From positions 219,465 through 283,464 of the forward strand of contig DIAJ01000033.1 in assembly GCA_002415785.1 (NCBI GenBank): a stretch of 64,000 nucleotides of DNA, written 5' to 3'. Of the stretch, positions 15,785 to 23,609 are shown piece by piece. Below the pieces are notes generated by a model. That model was not told the origin of the DNA. It was given only the letters and a program-made list of their open reading frames with translations, and searched no databases. Numbering within the stretch: position 1 is the stretch's first letter; each line of letters opens with the position of its first letter. This DNA is from Flavobacteriales bacterium UBA5081 (GTDB lineage: Bacteria > Bacteroidota > Bacteroidia > Flavobacteriales_E > Vicingaceae). The position numbers and the translations under genes are program-made.

Positions 15785-17848
15785 TTATTTAAATTTCTTA
15801 ATAGCACCACTTTTAATTCGTTCAAAATAATCGATCATCTCTAAACGTACTTCTTTAGAAAGCAACAACAGCCCTAAAATATTTGGAAATGCCATTCCTA
15901 AAATCATTAAATCTGAGAAGTCCAATACCGCTCCCAAACCTACAGAGGAACCAATTACAATAAACACTAAAAAGATTGCTTTGTAAGAGTAATCAGCGGC
16001 TTTACTACCACCAAATAAGTACGTCCACGCTTTTAGTCCATAATACGACCAAGAAATCATCGTAGAAAAAGCAAAAAGGAAAATGGCTATAACCAAAACA
16101 ACCTTAAACCACGGGAAAACGCTACCAAAGGCTGCTGAAGTCAACTCTGAACCTTCTAAGCCTGATGTTCCATCAGCAAAACCGGTAAACACCAAAACTA
16201 ATGCAGTCATCGTACAAACTACAACGGTGTCTACAAATGGCTCTAATAATGCAACCGTACCTTCACTCACCGGTTCGTTAGTTTTAGAAGCCGAATGCGC
16301 AATTGAAGCAGAACCTACTCCGGCTTCATTTGAGAATGCTGCACGTTGGAAACCTACAATCAATACGCCAATAATTCCACCTTTAACCGCAGGTGCATTA
16401 AATGCTCCATTGTATATTTCAACAAATACATCACCAACGTTTCCGAAATTCATTCCAATAATAATTAAAGCAAACAAAACGTAAAGTCCGGCCATAAAAG
16501 GAACAATTTTGTCGGTAACTTTAGCAATACTCTTAATTCCTCCAATAATTACAATTCCAACTAAAAGTGCTAAAACTACACCAAACCAAGACCCCATACC
16601 TTGGAGACTTGTAAACTCACTTGATAGTTGAGCAAAGGCTTGATTGGCTTGAAACATATTTCCTCCACCAAAAGAAGCGCCAATACAGAGTATAGAAAAA
16701 ATGACTGCTAAGACTTTCCCCAAGCCACCAAGATTTTTTCTTTTTAAGCCTTCACTTAAGTAATACATCGGTCCTCCGGACACCTCACCTTTATCATTAA
16801 TGGTTCTGTATTTAACCCCTAAAGTACACTCCGTAAATTTACTTGCCATTCCCAGAAGTCCACAGACTATCATCCAAAAAGTAGCACCGGGACCACCTAA
16901 AGTAATGGCCACAGCTACACCCGCAATATTCCCTAAACCAACTGTTGCAGAAAGTGCTGTAGTTAATGCTTGAAAGTGCGAAACTTCTCCTTCATCATTC
17001 GGGTTTTCGTAATCTCCTTTCACTAGTGAAATAGCGTGCCTAACTCCTCGAGCGTTTATAAATCTCATTCGAATGGTAAAGAAGAGGGCTCCACCTACAA
17101 GCCAAATCACAATAAATGGAATTCCCTTTTCTTGAACATCTCCATTTGGATGAAGCATAGGGCGCGGTTCATCATACACTACAGCTGCTAAGTTCTCAGA
17201 ACCTACTTCGATAACATGCTGAATGTTATTTTCATCGTAAATAACTTGTCCGTTTTTAACCAAATGGTTTAATGTGCCGCTAGCCTCTGCATAAACTTCT
17301 ACTTCAGCTCCATCATCTTGAACTACATGTGCGATTAATTGACCTTTATCTACTTTAGCTCCATCCTCTACTAACCACTTCTTCAGTGTAATCTTTTTTA
17401 CATCAGGATTAGCCCAGCCAGGTGCTTTTACATTTTTCAAATCAGCATAAACTACGGGATCATATATACCAATTGCAGAAAAAGGATCCCAAAAAAGGAA
17501 ATCCGTCATCACTTTTACTATTGGCTTAAAAGTGGCGTTCATTCGCTCTTCAATCGAATGTACCGGAACTTCGCCTTTTAAAAGTTGCTCACTACCTTCT
17601 GCATCGGTTACTAAAACAGTAAACTGACTTCCTTCAGTAATTTCTTCGCTAGAACTTGACTTGAGACTAACAGACTGATGAGACCATCGGTACAAAAATG
17701 GTGGCACTCCTCCTTCTACTTCAACGTAAGCTACTCCATCATTAATTTTTTGAGTAGGGTTATCGTATTTTAACTTCGCCTCAAAATCAGCTGATTGAAC
17801 TATTGTGCTTGTTGCTAATAAGACTACAGTAAGCAGTTTTTTAAACAT
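15785..17848 (-). CDS. AGCS-family sodium:alanine/glycine symporter with SprB-like and lipoyl-like periplasmic domains
   Basis: The C-terminal ~440 residues are a sodium:amino acid symporter of the alanine/glycine:cation family, with the signature ATVGLGNIAGVAVAITLGGPG near residue 300 and about ten further membrane segments. Unusually, about 240 residues precede the first membrane span (about 243-258). They comprise a cleavable signal peptide (1-20), a beta-sandwich segment like SprB repeats (about 24-96, with GGVPPFLYRWS and FTVLVTDAEG), and a biotinyl/lipoyl-like beta hairpin domain (about 150-217). The modification lysine expected at the hairpin turn is absent (the turn reads VQDDGAEVEV). 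The extension should face the periplasm. It starts an apparent two-gene unit with the lipoprotein. Substrate specificity is inferred from family only. Confidence 0.88.
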   Translation of the reverse strand: MFKKLLTVVLLATSTIVQSADFEAKLKYDNPTQKINDGVAYVEVEGGVPPFLYRWSHQSVSLKSSSSEEITEGSQFTVLVTDAEGSEQLLKGEVPVHSIEERMNATFKPIVKVMTDFLFWDPFSAIGIYDPVVYADLKNVKAPGWANPDVKKITLKKWLVEDGAKVDKGQLIAHVVQDDGAEVEVYAEASGTLNHLVKNGQVIYDENNIQHVIEVGSENLAAVVYDEPRPMLHPNGDVQEKGIPFIVIWLVGGALFFTIRMRFINARGVRHAISLVKGDYENPNDEGEVSHFQALTTALSATVGLGNIAGVAVAITLGGPGATFWMIVCGLLGMASKFTECTLGVKYRTINDKGEVSGGPMYYLSEGLKRKNLGGLGKVLAVIFSILCIGASFGGGNMFQANQAFAQLSSEFTSLQGMGSWFGVVLALLVGIVIIGGIKSIAKVTDKIVPFMAGLYVLFALIIIGMNFGNVGDVFVEIYNGAFNAPAVKGGIIGVLIVGFQRAAFSNEAGVGSASIAHSASKTNEPVSEGTVALLEPFVDTVVVCTMTALVLVFTGFADGTSGLEGSELTSAAFGSVFPWFKVVLVIAIFLFAFSTMISWSYYGLKAWTYLFGGSKAADYSYKAIFLVFIVIGSSVGLGAVLDFSDLMILGMAFPNILGLLLLSKEVRLEMIDYFERIKSGAIKKFK

Positions 17849-17879
17849 AAATCTTTTCTTTAGTTTTTTGCTAAGCCAA

Positions 17880-17887
17880 CAAATATA
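17880..17887 (-). promoter_or_regulatory. -7 promoter element of the AGCS symporter gene
   Basis: TATATTTG on the minus strand matches TAnnTTTG and lies 32 bases before the start codon. The -33 element is not clear. Confidence 0.5.
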
Positions 17888-17917
17888 ATTGATTTCACAA
17901 GACTGATAAAGTCGAAA

Positions 17918-18826
17918 TCAATTTCTATTCATTAATTGTTGATCCAACAATTGCATTCCCTCTTCAAATGAATGTGGTTGATAGTTTAATTCGCGATATG
18001 CTTTATCTAAAATAAACCCTGTTTTAGGAGGACGCTTAGCTGCTTGATTTAAGGATTTTGAAGATATTACTTCGATAAGTGAATCGTCCAATTGATAATG
18101 CTTCGCCACTCTTTTCACCAATTCAACTATGCTCATAAAATCTTTTCCTGAAATATGAAAAATTCCTTCTTTTTCCTTTTCGGCGATTAATATGCAAGCG
18201 TCGGCTAAATCTTCTGCTAAAGTTGGTGAACGGAACTGATCATTTACAATGGTTAGCTTTTGTTTTTTCTCTAATGCTGCTTTTGCCCAAAGCACAATGT
18301 TTGAACGACTCATATCTTCTACAATTCCGTAGACAATTATGGTTCTAACTATGCTCCACTTAATTTTAGACTCCTCAAGTAATTTTTCTGATGCCAGTTT
18401 TGACTTCCCATAATAACTCAACGGGTTTGGCTGATCCGTTTCTTTATAAGGTCCTGCTTCTCCATCAAAAACAAAATCGGTAGAAAGGTGAATTAGGTGT
18501 GAGTCGCAAATCTGTGCAGCTTCAATCAAATATTTAACTGCGGTTACATTTAGTTCCCAGCATCTTTCTTGGTTTTCTTCACAAGCGTCCACATTTGTCA
18601 TGGCGGCGGTGTTTATAATTACCTCCGGCTGGTGTTTTTCAATTAGTTTTAAAACCTCACTTCGGTTAGCAATGTTCATTGATTCATAAACATAACCGTT
18701 TTTATCCTTTATTCGATTTTCTCCAATAGAGGTGGCTATTAATTGAAAGTTTGAATGATTTTTTAATTTGTGAACTAGCTTTTGACCAAGTAGACCATTG
18801 CTTCCTGTGATTAATATTTTCTTCAT
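17918..18826 (-). CDS. RmlD-like dTDP-4-dehydrorhamnose reductase / sugar-nucleotide reductase
   Basis: This is a short-chain dehydrogenase of the RmlD substrate-binding family, which reduces dTDP-4-keto sugars with NAD(P)H. The 302-residue protein has the nucleotide-binding glycine motif GSNGLLGQK at the N-terminus and the catalytic YYGKSK at about residues 138-143, with STDFVFDG just before. It lies 33 kb from the rmlB gene at 51435 with no rmlA or rmlC nearby, so the substrate may be a different 4-keto sugar. The family call is firm; the exact reaction is not. Confidence 0.8.
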   Translation of the reverse strand: MKKILITGSNGLLGQKLVHKLKNHSNFQLIATSIGENRIKDKNGYVYESMNIANRSEVLKLIEKHQPEVIINTAAMTNVDACEENQERCWELNVTAVKYLIEAAQICDSHLIHLSTDFVFDGEAGPYKETDQPNPLSYYGKSKLASEKLLEESKIKWSIVRTIIVYGIVEDMSRSNIVLWAKAALEKKQKLTIVNDQFRSPTLAEDLADACILIAEKEKEGIFHISGKDFMSIVELVKRVAKHYQLDDSLIEVISSKSLNQAAKRPPKTGFILDKAYRELNYQPHSFEEGMQLLDQQLMNRN

Positions 18827-18846
18827 TAGTATGAATCAGTTTGTCG

Positions 18847-18854
18847 CAAAAGTA
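18847..18854 (-). promoter_or_regulatory. -7 promoter element of the RmlD-like gene
   Basis: TACTTTTG on the minus strand matches TAnnTTTG and lies 20 bases before the start codon. Confidence 0.45.
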
Positions 18855-18888
18855 AATATTCAAGAAGCAATAAGAACGATATTACACC

Positions 18889-19119
18889 TTATAAATCCCA
18901 AACTGTTTTGCGCCTTTTTAGCTTAAACATGTATTTATGTTCCAGAATAAAAGCCATGATTAGATAAATAAGTATTGGTGAGCCTAAAGTCAGAAATGAA
19001 AGATAAATAAAGAACAAGCGAATTCTGGCGCTTTTAATTCCTAGTTTTTTGCCCCACCAAGCGCAAACTCCAAAGGCGTAGCGCTCAAAAAAATCTTGTA
19101 TTTTGTCAGTAATTTGCAT
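18889..19119 (-). CDS. PspC-domain membrane protein
   Basis: This 76-residue protein consists of a PspC domain. An N-terminal segment with GVCAWWGKKLGIKSARIRL leads into one long hydrophobic stretch (about residues 34-57), and the tail is basic. In enterobacteria PspC helps sense envelope stress, but free-standing short PspC proteins in Bacteroidota are uncharacterised. The start lies one base after the stop of the DUF2851 gene, so the two are translationally close and probably cotranscribed. Confidence 0.8.
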   Translation of the reverse strand: MQITDKIQDFFERYAFGVCAWWGKKLGIKSARIRLFFIYLSFLTLGSPILIYLIMAFILEHKYMFKLKRRKTVWDL

Positions 19120-19120
19120 T

Positions 19121-20398
19121 TTATTCTTTCTTTAAAATTGCATTTCCAAGGATGCAAGTTAAGCATTTTTTAAAATCACAATGCTTATTTTTTAATTGAA
19201 TTAATGCCTGAGAGTGAAAAGCACTCTCTAAAGGTGCTCCTAAATTATTCCATTTTTTTGTAATTGAATTCTTTTCTGCCGGTAATTTTTCCAATAACTC
19301 AAGCGCTCGATCTTTGAATTTACCGTCACCTTTCACCTGCCCGTAATTAAAAAGCAAGGGGGAAACAACATTGATTAATAATATTTCAATGGATTGTTTG
19401 CCCATTTTTTTAGTTTGTCTCCTTGCGGCAGGCACATCAAATCTATAATGCGACTCCCAATAATCAGATGCTTCAACTTTAAAAAATGAGGTTAATTCTT
19501 CAACTTGACTTTTTTCAACTAAAGGAGAAAAGAATTTTTGGTACTTATTAATTAGCGCTGCTAACTGTGCTAACCTAATTGTAGGAAAGTTGGAAGGACG
19601 CATGCGCATAAACTTCCACAAACTAACATCCATTGATTTTAGTTGATACTTTTTCGCTAAATAGCGATACTCCTTTTGCAGTTTCAATGGATAATCCCCT
19701 TTAAAATTTTCGTTCAAAAACCCTGCCTGACCAAATAACAATGCCTCCAGCTGCATTAAACTTTGCTGATGTTTTCGCAAAAGTGAAAATGGCAAAGTAG
19801 TAGACAAAAGTTCAAATGGAGTAGCATTTACTTTAAAACCAAAATAGCGACACAAAAGTTGGTAAAACACTTCTTCCCAATCATTCGTATGTAGTTTGAG
19901 CAAGCGATCAAGTCGAGAAGACTTCTCCTCTAACCTTTCCACCATCATTCTGTTCAACTGTTGACTGACGTATATTTCCTCTAGATTGGTAAAATCATTT
20001 TCACAGGGAATCCAATCCTTACTTTTATTTAAAGCTTCAAATTTCTCTAAAACGACTCTATTTACTCTGCCTTTTAGTTCAAGCGTTGGAATCAAATCGC
20101 CATTTGCTCTTTTTACCGGCTGATCATCTTCCCAAACCAAGTGTAGAATCACTTTGTCGTACACCTTATCATCTTGATGACCGTGTTTATACCAGTCTGA
20201 AGAGCGCAAATGAACTTCGACATTTCCTGCCCATTCCGTATTGTCAATCCTTAGTCGGCTATTAAAGAAGTCCGGACCTGAATCAAAATTATGCATACCG
20301 GCATTAATCACCTCTAGTTGCTCTCCGTTTACACACTTTAAGGAGTGTGGATTGAACCGTTGAAATTTCCAAATGTAATGTAGGAAGTCTTCTGTCAT
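19121..20398 (-). CDS. DUF2851 family protein
   Basis: The 425-residue protein matches the Bacteroidota-specific DUF2851 family as I recall it: the start reads MTEDFLHYIWKFQRF, followed by the conserved NAGMHNFDSGPDFFNSRL and GNVEVHLRSSDWYKHGHQ at about residues 32-73. Four cysteines near the C-terminus (CDFKKCLTCILGNAIL) could bind metal. The N-terminal block resembles a nuclease-like fold in outline (His, Asp and Glu clusters), but I do not assign activity. No signal peptide or membrane segment is seen, so it is probably cytoplasmic. Confidence 0.85.
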   Translation of the reverse strand: MTEDFLHYIWKFQRFNPHSLKCVNGEQLEVINAGMHNFDSGPDFFNSRLRIDNTEWAGNVEVHLRSSDWYKHGHQDDKVYDKVILHLVWEDDQPVKRANGDLIPTLELKGRVNRVVLEKFEALNKSKDWIPCENDFTNLEEIYVSQQLNRMMVERLEEKSSRLDRLLKLHTNDWEEVFYQLLCRYFGFKVNATPFELLSTTLPFSLLRKHQQSLMQLEALLFGQAGFLNENFKGDYPLKLQKEYRYLAKKYQLKSMDVSLWKFMRMRPSNFPTIRLAQLAALINKYQKFFSPLVEKSQVEELTSFFKVEASDYWESHYRFDVPAARRQTKKMGKQSIEILLINVVSPLLFNYGQVKGDGKFKDRALELLEKLPAEKNSITKKWNNLGAPLESAFHSQALIQLKNKHCDFKKCLTCILGNAILKKE

Positions 20399-20419
20399 AG
20401 AAGACTAAATTAGCGCTTT

Positions 20420-21226
20420 TTAGCTTAAAAAAACAGCCATCTCCTCTTGATTTTTTCTAGCGGCAGCAGTTGCTGCTTCAGCGAAGTCTTCTCCATTTGA
20501 AGCATAAATAATTCCTCGGGAAGAATTAATTAACAAGCCTACTTCTTCATTCAAGCCGTGTTTGCAAACCTCTTCCAAGCTACCTCCTTGTGCGCCCACT
20601 CCGGGAACCAATAAAAAATGATTAGGGATAATTTTTCTTATTTCTGCTAGTGATTCGGCTTTAGTAGCCCCCACCACATACATCATATTTTCATCGCTTC
20701 CCCATCGAGAAGTCGTTTTTAAAACCTTTTCAAATAGCTTCTCTCCGCTCTTTAATTCTTCAAACTGGAAATCATATGCCCCTTGATTTGATGTAAGTGC
20801 TAATACAATTGCCCATTTCCCTTCCTGATTTAGAAAGGGCTGAACGGAATCACTCCCCATATAAGGAGCTATGGTTACAGAATCAAAATTGTAGGTTTCA
20901 AAAAAAGTTTTTGCATACATAGCCGAAGTATTACCAATATCGCCTCTTTTGGCATCTGCGATGGTGAATATTTCATTCGGAATATAATCGATCGTTTTTG
21001 CTAAGCTCTCCCAACCTTTAGCACCCATTGCTTCGTAAAAAGCAATGTTAGGTTTGTAAGCTACGCAATAATCTTTTGTTGCATCAATGATTCGTTTATT
21101 AAACTCAAAAATGGGATCTTCAAAATCCAATAAAAATGAGGGGATTTTTGCAAGGTCGGTATCTAAACCTACACATAAAAATGACTTTTTTAATCGGATT
21201 TGATCGAGGAGCTGTTGTTTGTTCAT
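20420..21226 (-). CDS. pyrF: Orotidine 5'-phosphate decarboxylase (type 2)
   Basis: PyrF converts OMP to UMP, the last step of de novo pyrimidine synthesis. The 268-residue length and the motif IADAKRGDIGNTS at about residues 88-100 identify the longer type 2 form. The catalytic Asp-Lys-Asp set lies in that motif. It sits 46 bases downstream of prfA and 21 bases upstream of the DUF2851 gene. The grouping purM-prfA-pyrF suggests cotranscription of nucleotide synthesis with translation termination. Confidence 0.96.
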   Translation of the reverse strand: MNKQQLLDQIRLKKSFLCVGLDTDLAKIPSFLLDFEDPIFEFNKRIIDATKDYCVAYKPNIAFYEAMGAKGWESLAKTIDYIPNEIFTIADAKRGDIGNTSAMYAKTFFETYNFDSVTIAPYMGSDSVQPFLNQEGKWAIVLALTSNQGAYDFQFEELKSGEKLFEKVLKTTSRWGSDENMMYVVGATKAESLAEIRKIIPNHFLLVPGVGAQGGSLEEVCKHGLNEEVGLLINSSRGIIYASNGEDFAEAATAAARKNQEEMAVFLS

Positions 21227-21272
21227 CTAAAAGGTTTGTTTATAAATATTAATGGGAAACAAAAATAATCTC

Positions 21273-22370
21273 CTACCCCACTGCATTTTCATCTTCTAGG
21301 CCTGCCTTTAATTTTTCAGCATTTTCAGCCATACGCAGAGCTTCTATAATTTCTCCAATTTCTCCACCAATAATGGCATCCAAATTATATAAAGTCAAGT
21401 TAATCCTGTGGTCAGTAACTCGACCTTGTGGATAATTGTAAGTTCTAATTTTTGCTGAACGATCACCGGTAGAAACCTGAGATTTCCTGTTCGCAGCGAT
21501 TTCTTTTTCTTTCTTTTCAACTTCAGCTTCGTAAAGTCTGGTACGCAAAACCTTCATGGCTTTATCGTAGTTTTTTAACTGCGAACGACCATCTTGACAT
21601 TCCACAACCACACCTGTTGGGATATGCGTTAAACGCACAGCTGACTCCGTTTTGTTAACGTGCTGCCCACCTGCTCCTGAAGAACGATAAGTATCTTTTT
21701 TAATATCAGCAGGGTTAATTTTTACATCCACTTCATCTGCTTCCGGCAAAACAGCTACTGTAGCTGCTGAAGTGTGAACTCTACCTTGAGTTTCTGTTTG
21801 TGGCACTCGCTGTACACGATGAACTCCGGATTCATACTTCATAATTCCGTAAACACTATCGCCTGTCACTTCAAAACCAATCTCTTTAAAGCCACCGGCA
21901 GTTCCTTCATTAACCGTTGTGATTTCATGTTTCCAACCTTTGCTCTCAATGTACTTGGTGTACATTCTATAAAGGTCGCCGGCAAAAATACTAGCTTCAT
22001 CACCTCCTGCACCTGCTCGAATTTCAATGATTACGTTTTTATCGTCGTCAGGATCTTTTGGAATGAGCATCAATTTTATCTTCTCTTCCAAGTCAGGTAG
22101 CTTATCTTCTAGTTCTGAAAGCTCCATTTTAGCCATCTCCCTAAACTCCTCATCTTTTTCTTTCCCTAAAATTTCTTTAGAAGATTTTATGTTATCCAAT
22201 ACATTTTTATACTCTTCATAAACATCAACAATCTCTTTTAAATCGCTGTATTCTTTATTCAACTTTACATAGCGATTCATATCCGCAATAATATCGGGAT
22301 CGGTAATCAGTTGAGCAACCTCTGTCCAACGATCTTTTATAGAAGCTAATTTTTCTAATAAACTACTCAT
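21273..22370 (-). CDS. prfA: Peptide chain release factor 1
   Basis: RF1 reads UAA and UAG stop codons and triggers release of the finished protein. The 365-residue protein carries the GGQ hydrolysis motif at residues 234-236 and the tripeptide stop-codon reader in PxT form (PQT, 190-192), which marks RF1 rather than RF2. It starts three bases after the purM stop, so translation is probably coupled. Confidence 0.98.
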   Translation of the reverse strand: MSSLLEKLASIKDRWTEVAQLITDPDIIADMNRYVKLNKEYSDLKEIVDVYEEYKNVLDNIKSSKEILGKEKDEEFREMAKMELSELEDKLPDLEEKIKLMLIPKDPDDDKNVIIEIRAGAGGDEASIFAGDLYRMYTKYIESKGWKHEITTVNEGTAGGFKEIGFEVTGDSVYGIMKYESGVHRVQRVPQTETQGRVHTSAATVAVLPEADEVDVKINPADIKKDTYRSSGAGGQHVNKTESAVRLTHIPTGVVVECQDGRSQLKNYDKAMKVLRTRLYEAEVEKKEKEIAANRKSQVSTGDRSAKIRTYNYPQGRVTDHRINLTLYNLDAIIGGEIGEIIEALRMAENAEKLKAGLEDENAVG

Positions 22371-22373
22371 TCC

Positions 22374-23543
22374 TTAATATTTATATTCTCCGTATGGTGA
22401 ACGAATGGTCAATTCTGTTTTATCTGAAGCTTCGCAACGACCTACTATTTGAGCATCTACTCCAAAACTTCTAGAGATTTCGATGATATCAGCAGCATAC
22501 TCTTCAGGCAAATAAATTTCCATCCGATGCCCCATATTAAATACCTTATACATCTCCTTCCAATCAGTCTTTGATTCTTCTTGTATCAATTTAAACAATG
22601 GAGGAATTTCAAACAAATTATCTTTAATCACATGTATATTTTCAACAAAATGCAATACTTTAGTTTGTGCCCCACCGCTACAATGAACCATCCCATTAAT
22701 ATGACTTCTATGTTTGTCTAAAATAGCTTTAATAATCGGTGCATAAGTTCTAGTAGGTGATAAAACCAATTTTCCTGCATCGATTGGACTCCCTTCCACT
22801 TTATCAGTCAATTTTTTTGTTCCGGCATATACCAACTCTTCGGGAACATCATGATCGTAGGATTCAGGATATTTTTCTTTCAAATATTTTGCAAACACAT
22901 CATGCCGAGCAGATGTTAATCCATTGGACCCCATTCCGCCATTATATACGGATTCATAATTGGCTTTTCCGGAGGAAGCTAAACCAACAATAACATCACC
23001 TGCTTGAATATTTTTATTATCGATTACTTCACTTCGCTTCATACGGCAACTTACCGTAGAATCGACAATGATTGTTCTTACTAAGTCTCCAACATCTGCA
23101 GTTTCGCCACCTGTACTATAAATTCCAATACCATGAGACCTTAATTCCTCCAGAATTTCTTCTGTTCCATTTATGATTGCCGAAATCACCTCGCCGGGAA
23201 CTAAATTTTTATTTCTGCCAATAGTTGATGATAAAAGGATTTTATCTGTTGCTCCTACGCAAAGTAAATCATCAATATTCATGGCAATGGCATCCATGGC
23301 GATTCCTTTCCAAACGGATAAGTCGCCGGTTTCTTTCCAATACATATATGCCAAAGACGATTTGGTTCCTGCACCGTCAGCATGCATGATGATACAATGT
23401 TCATCACTTCCCGTCAAATAATCGGGAACTATTTTGCAAAATGCCTTAGGAAACAACCCTTTGTCTACATTTTTAATAGCAGCATGCACATCTTCTTTAG
23501 ATGCAGACACGCCTCTTTGACTATACTTTTCTGATTGACTCAT
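22374..23543 (-). CDS. purM: Phosphoribosylformylglycinamidine cyclo-ligase (AIR synthase)
   Basis: PurM closes the imidazole ring in purine synthesis (FGAM to AIR, using ATP). The long ~390-residue form fits the Bacteroidota variant; it shows HADGAGTKSSLAYMYW near residue 55 and GIGIYSTGGETADVGD near residue 140. I set the start at 23543 (MSQSEKYSQRGVSA). An in-frame extension to 23573 would begin inside the terminator hairpin of the preceding gene and is not credible. It is followed at once by prfA. Confidence 0.93.
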   Translation of the reverse strand: MSQSEKYSQRGVSASKEDVHAAIKNVDKGLFPKAFCKIVPDYLTGSDEHCIIMHADGAGTKSSLAYMYWKETGDLSVWKGIAMDAIAMNIDDLLCVGATDKILLSSTIGRNKNLVPGEVISAIINGTEEILEELRSHGIGIYSTGGETADVGDLVRTIIVDSTVSCRMKRSEVIDNKNIQAGDVIVGLASSGKANYESVYNGGMGSNGLTSARHDVFAKYLKEKYPESYDHDVPEELVYAGTKKLTDKVEGSPIDAGKLVLSPTRTYAPIIKAILDKHRSHINGMVHCSGGAQTKVLHFVENIHVIKDNLFEIPPLFKLIQEESKTDWKEMYKVFNMGHRMEIYLPEEYAADIIEISRSFGVDAQIVGRCEASDKTELTIRSPYGEYKY

Positions 23544-23557
23544 TTTTAGCAATAAAA

Positions 23558-23593
23558 AAACATCCATTATCAAAAAAGTAATGGATGTTTTAG
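23558..23593 (-). terminator. Intrinsic terminator of the PorE-like gene
   Basis: On the minus strand AACATCCATTA pairs with TAATGGATGTT and is followed by a run of seven T. It lies 17 bases after the stop codon of the OmpA-family gene and just before purM. Confidence 0.9.
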
Positions 23594-23609
23594 GTTATAA
23601 ATATATTCG

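Noticed and set aside
17308..17318. Lipoylation or biotinylation site in the symporter extension
   Set aside because: The hairpin turn lacks the required lysine (it reads QDDG), so cofactor attachment is unlikely.
23543..23573. Ten-codon N-terminal extension of purM
   Set aside because: It would begin inside the terminator hairpin of the preceding gene, and family members start at MSQSEKYSQRG.
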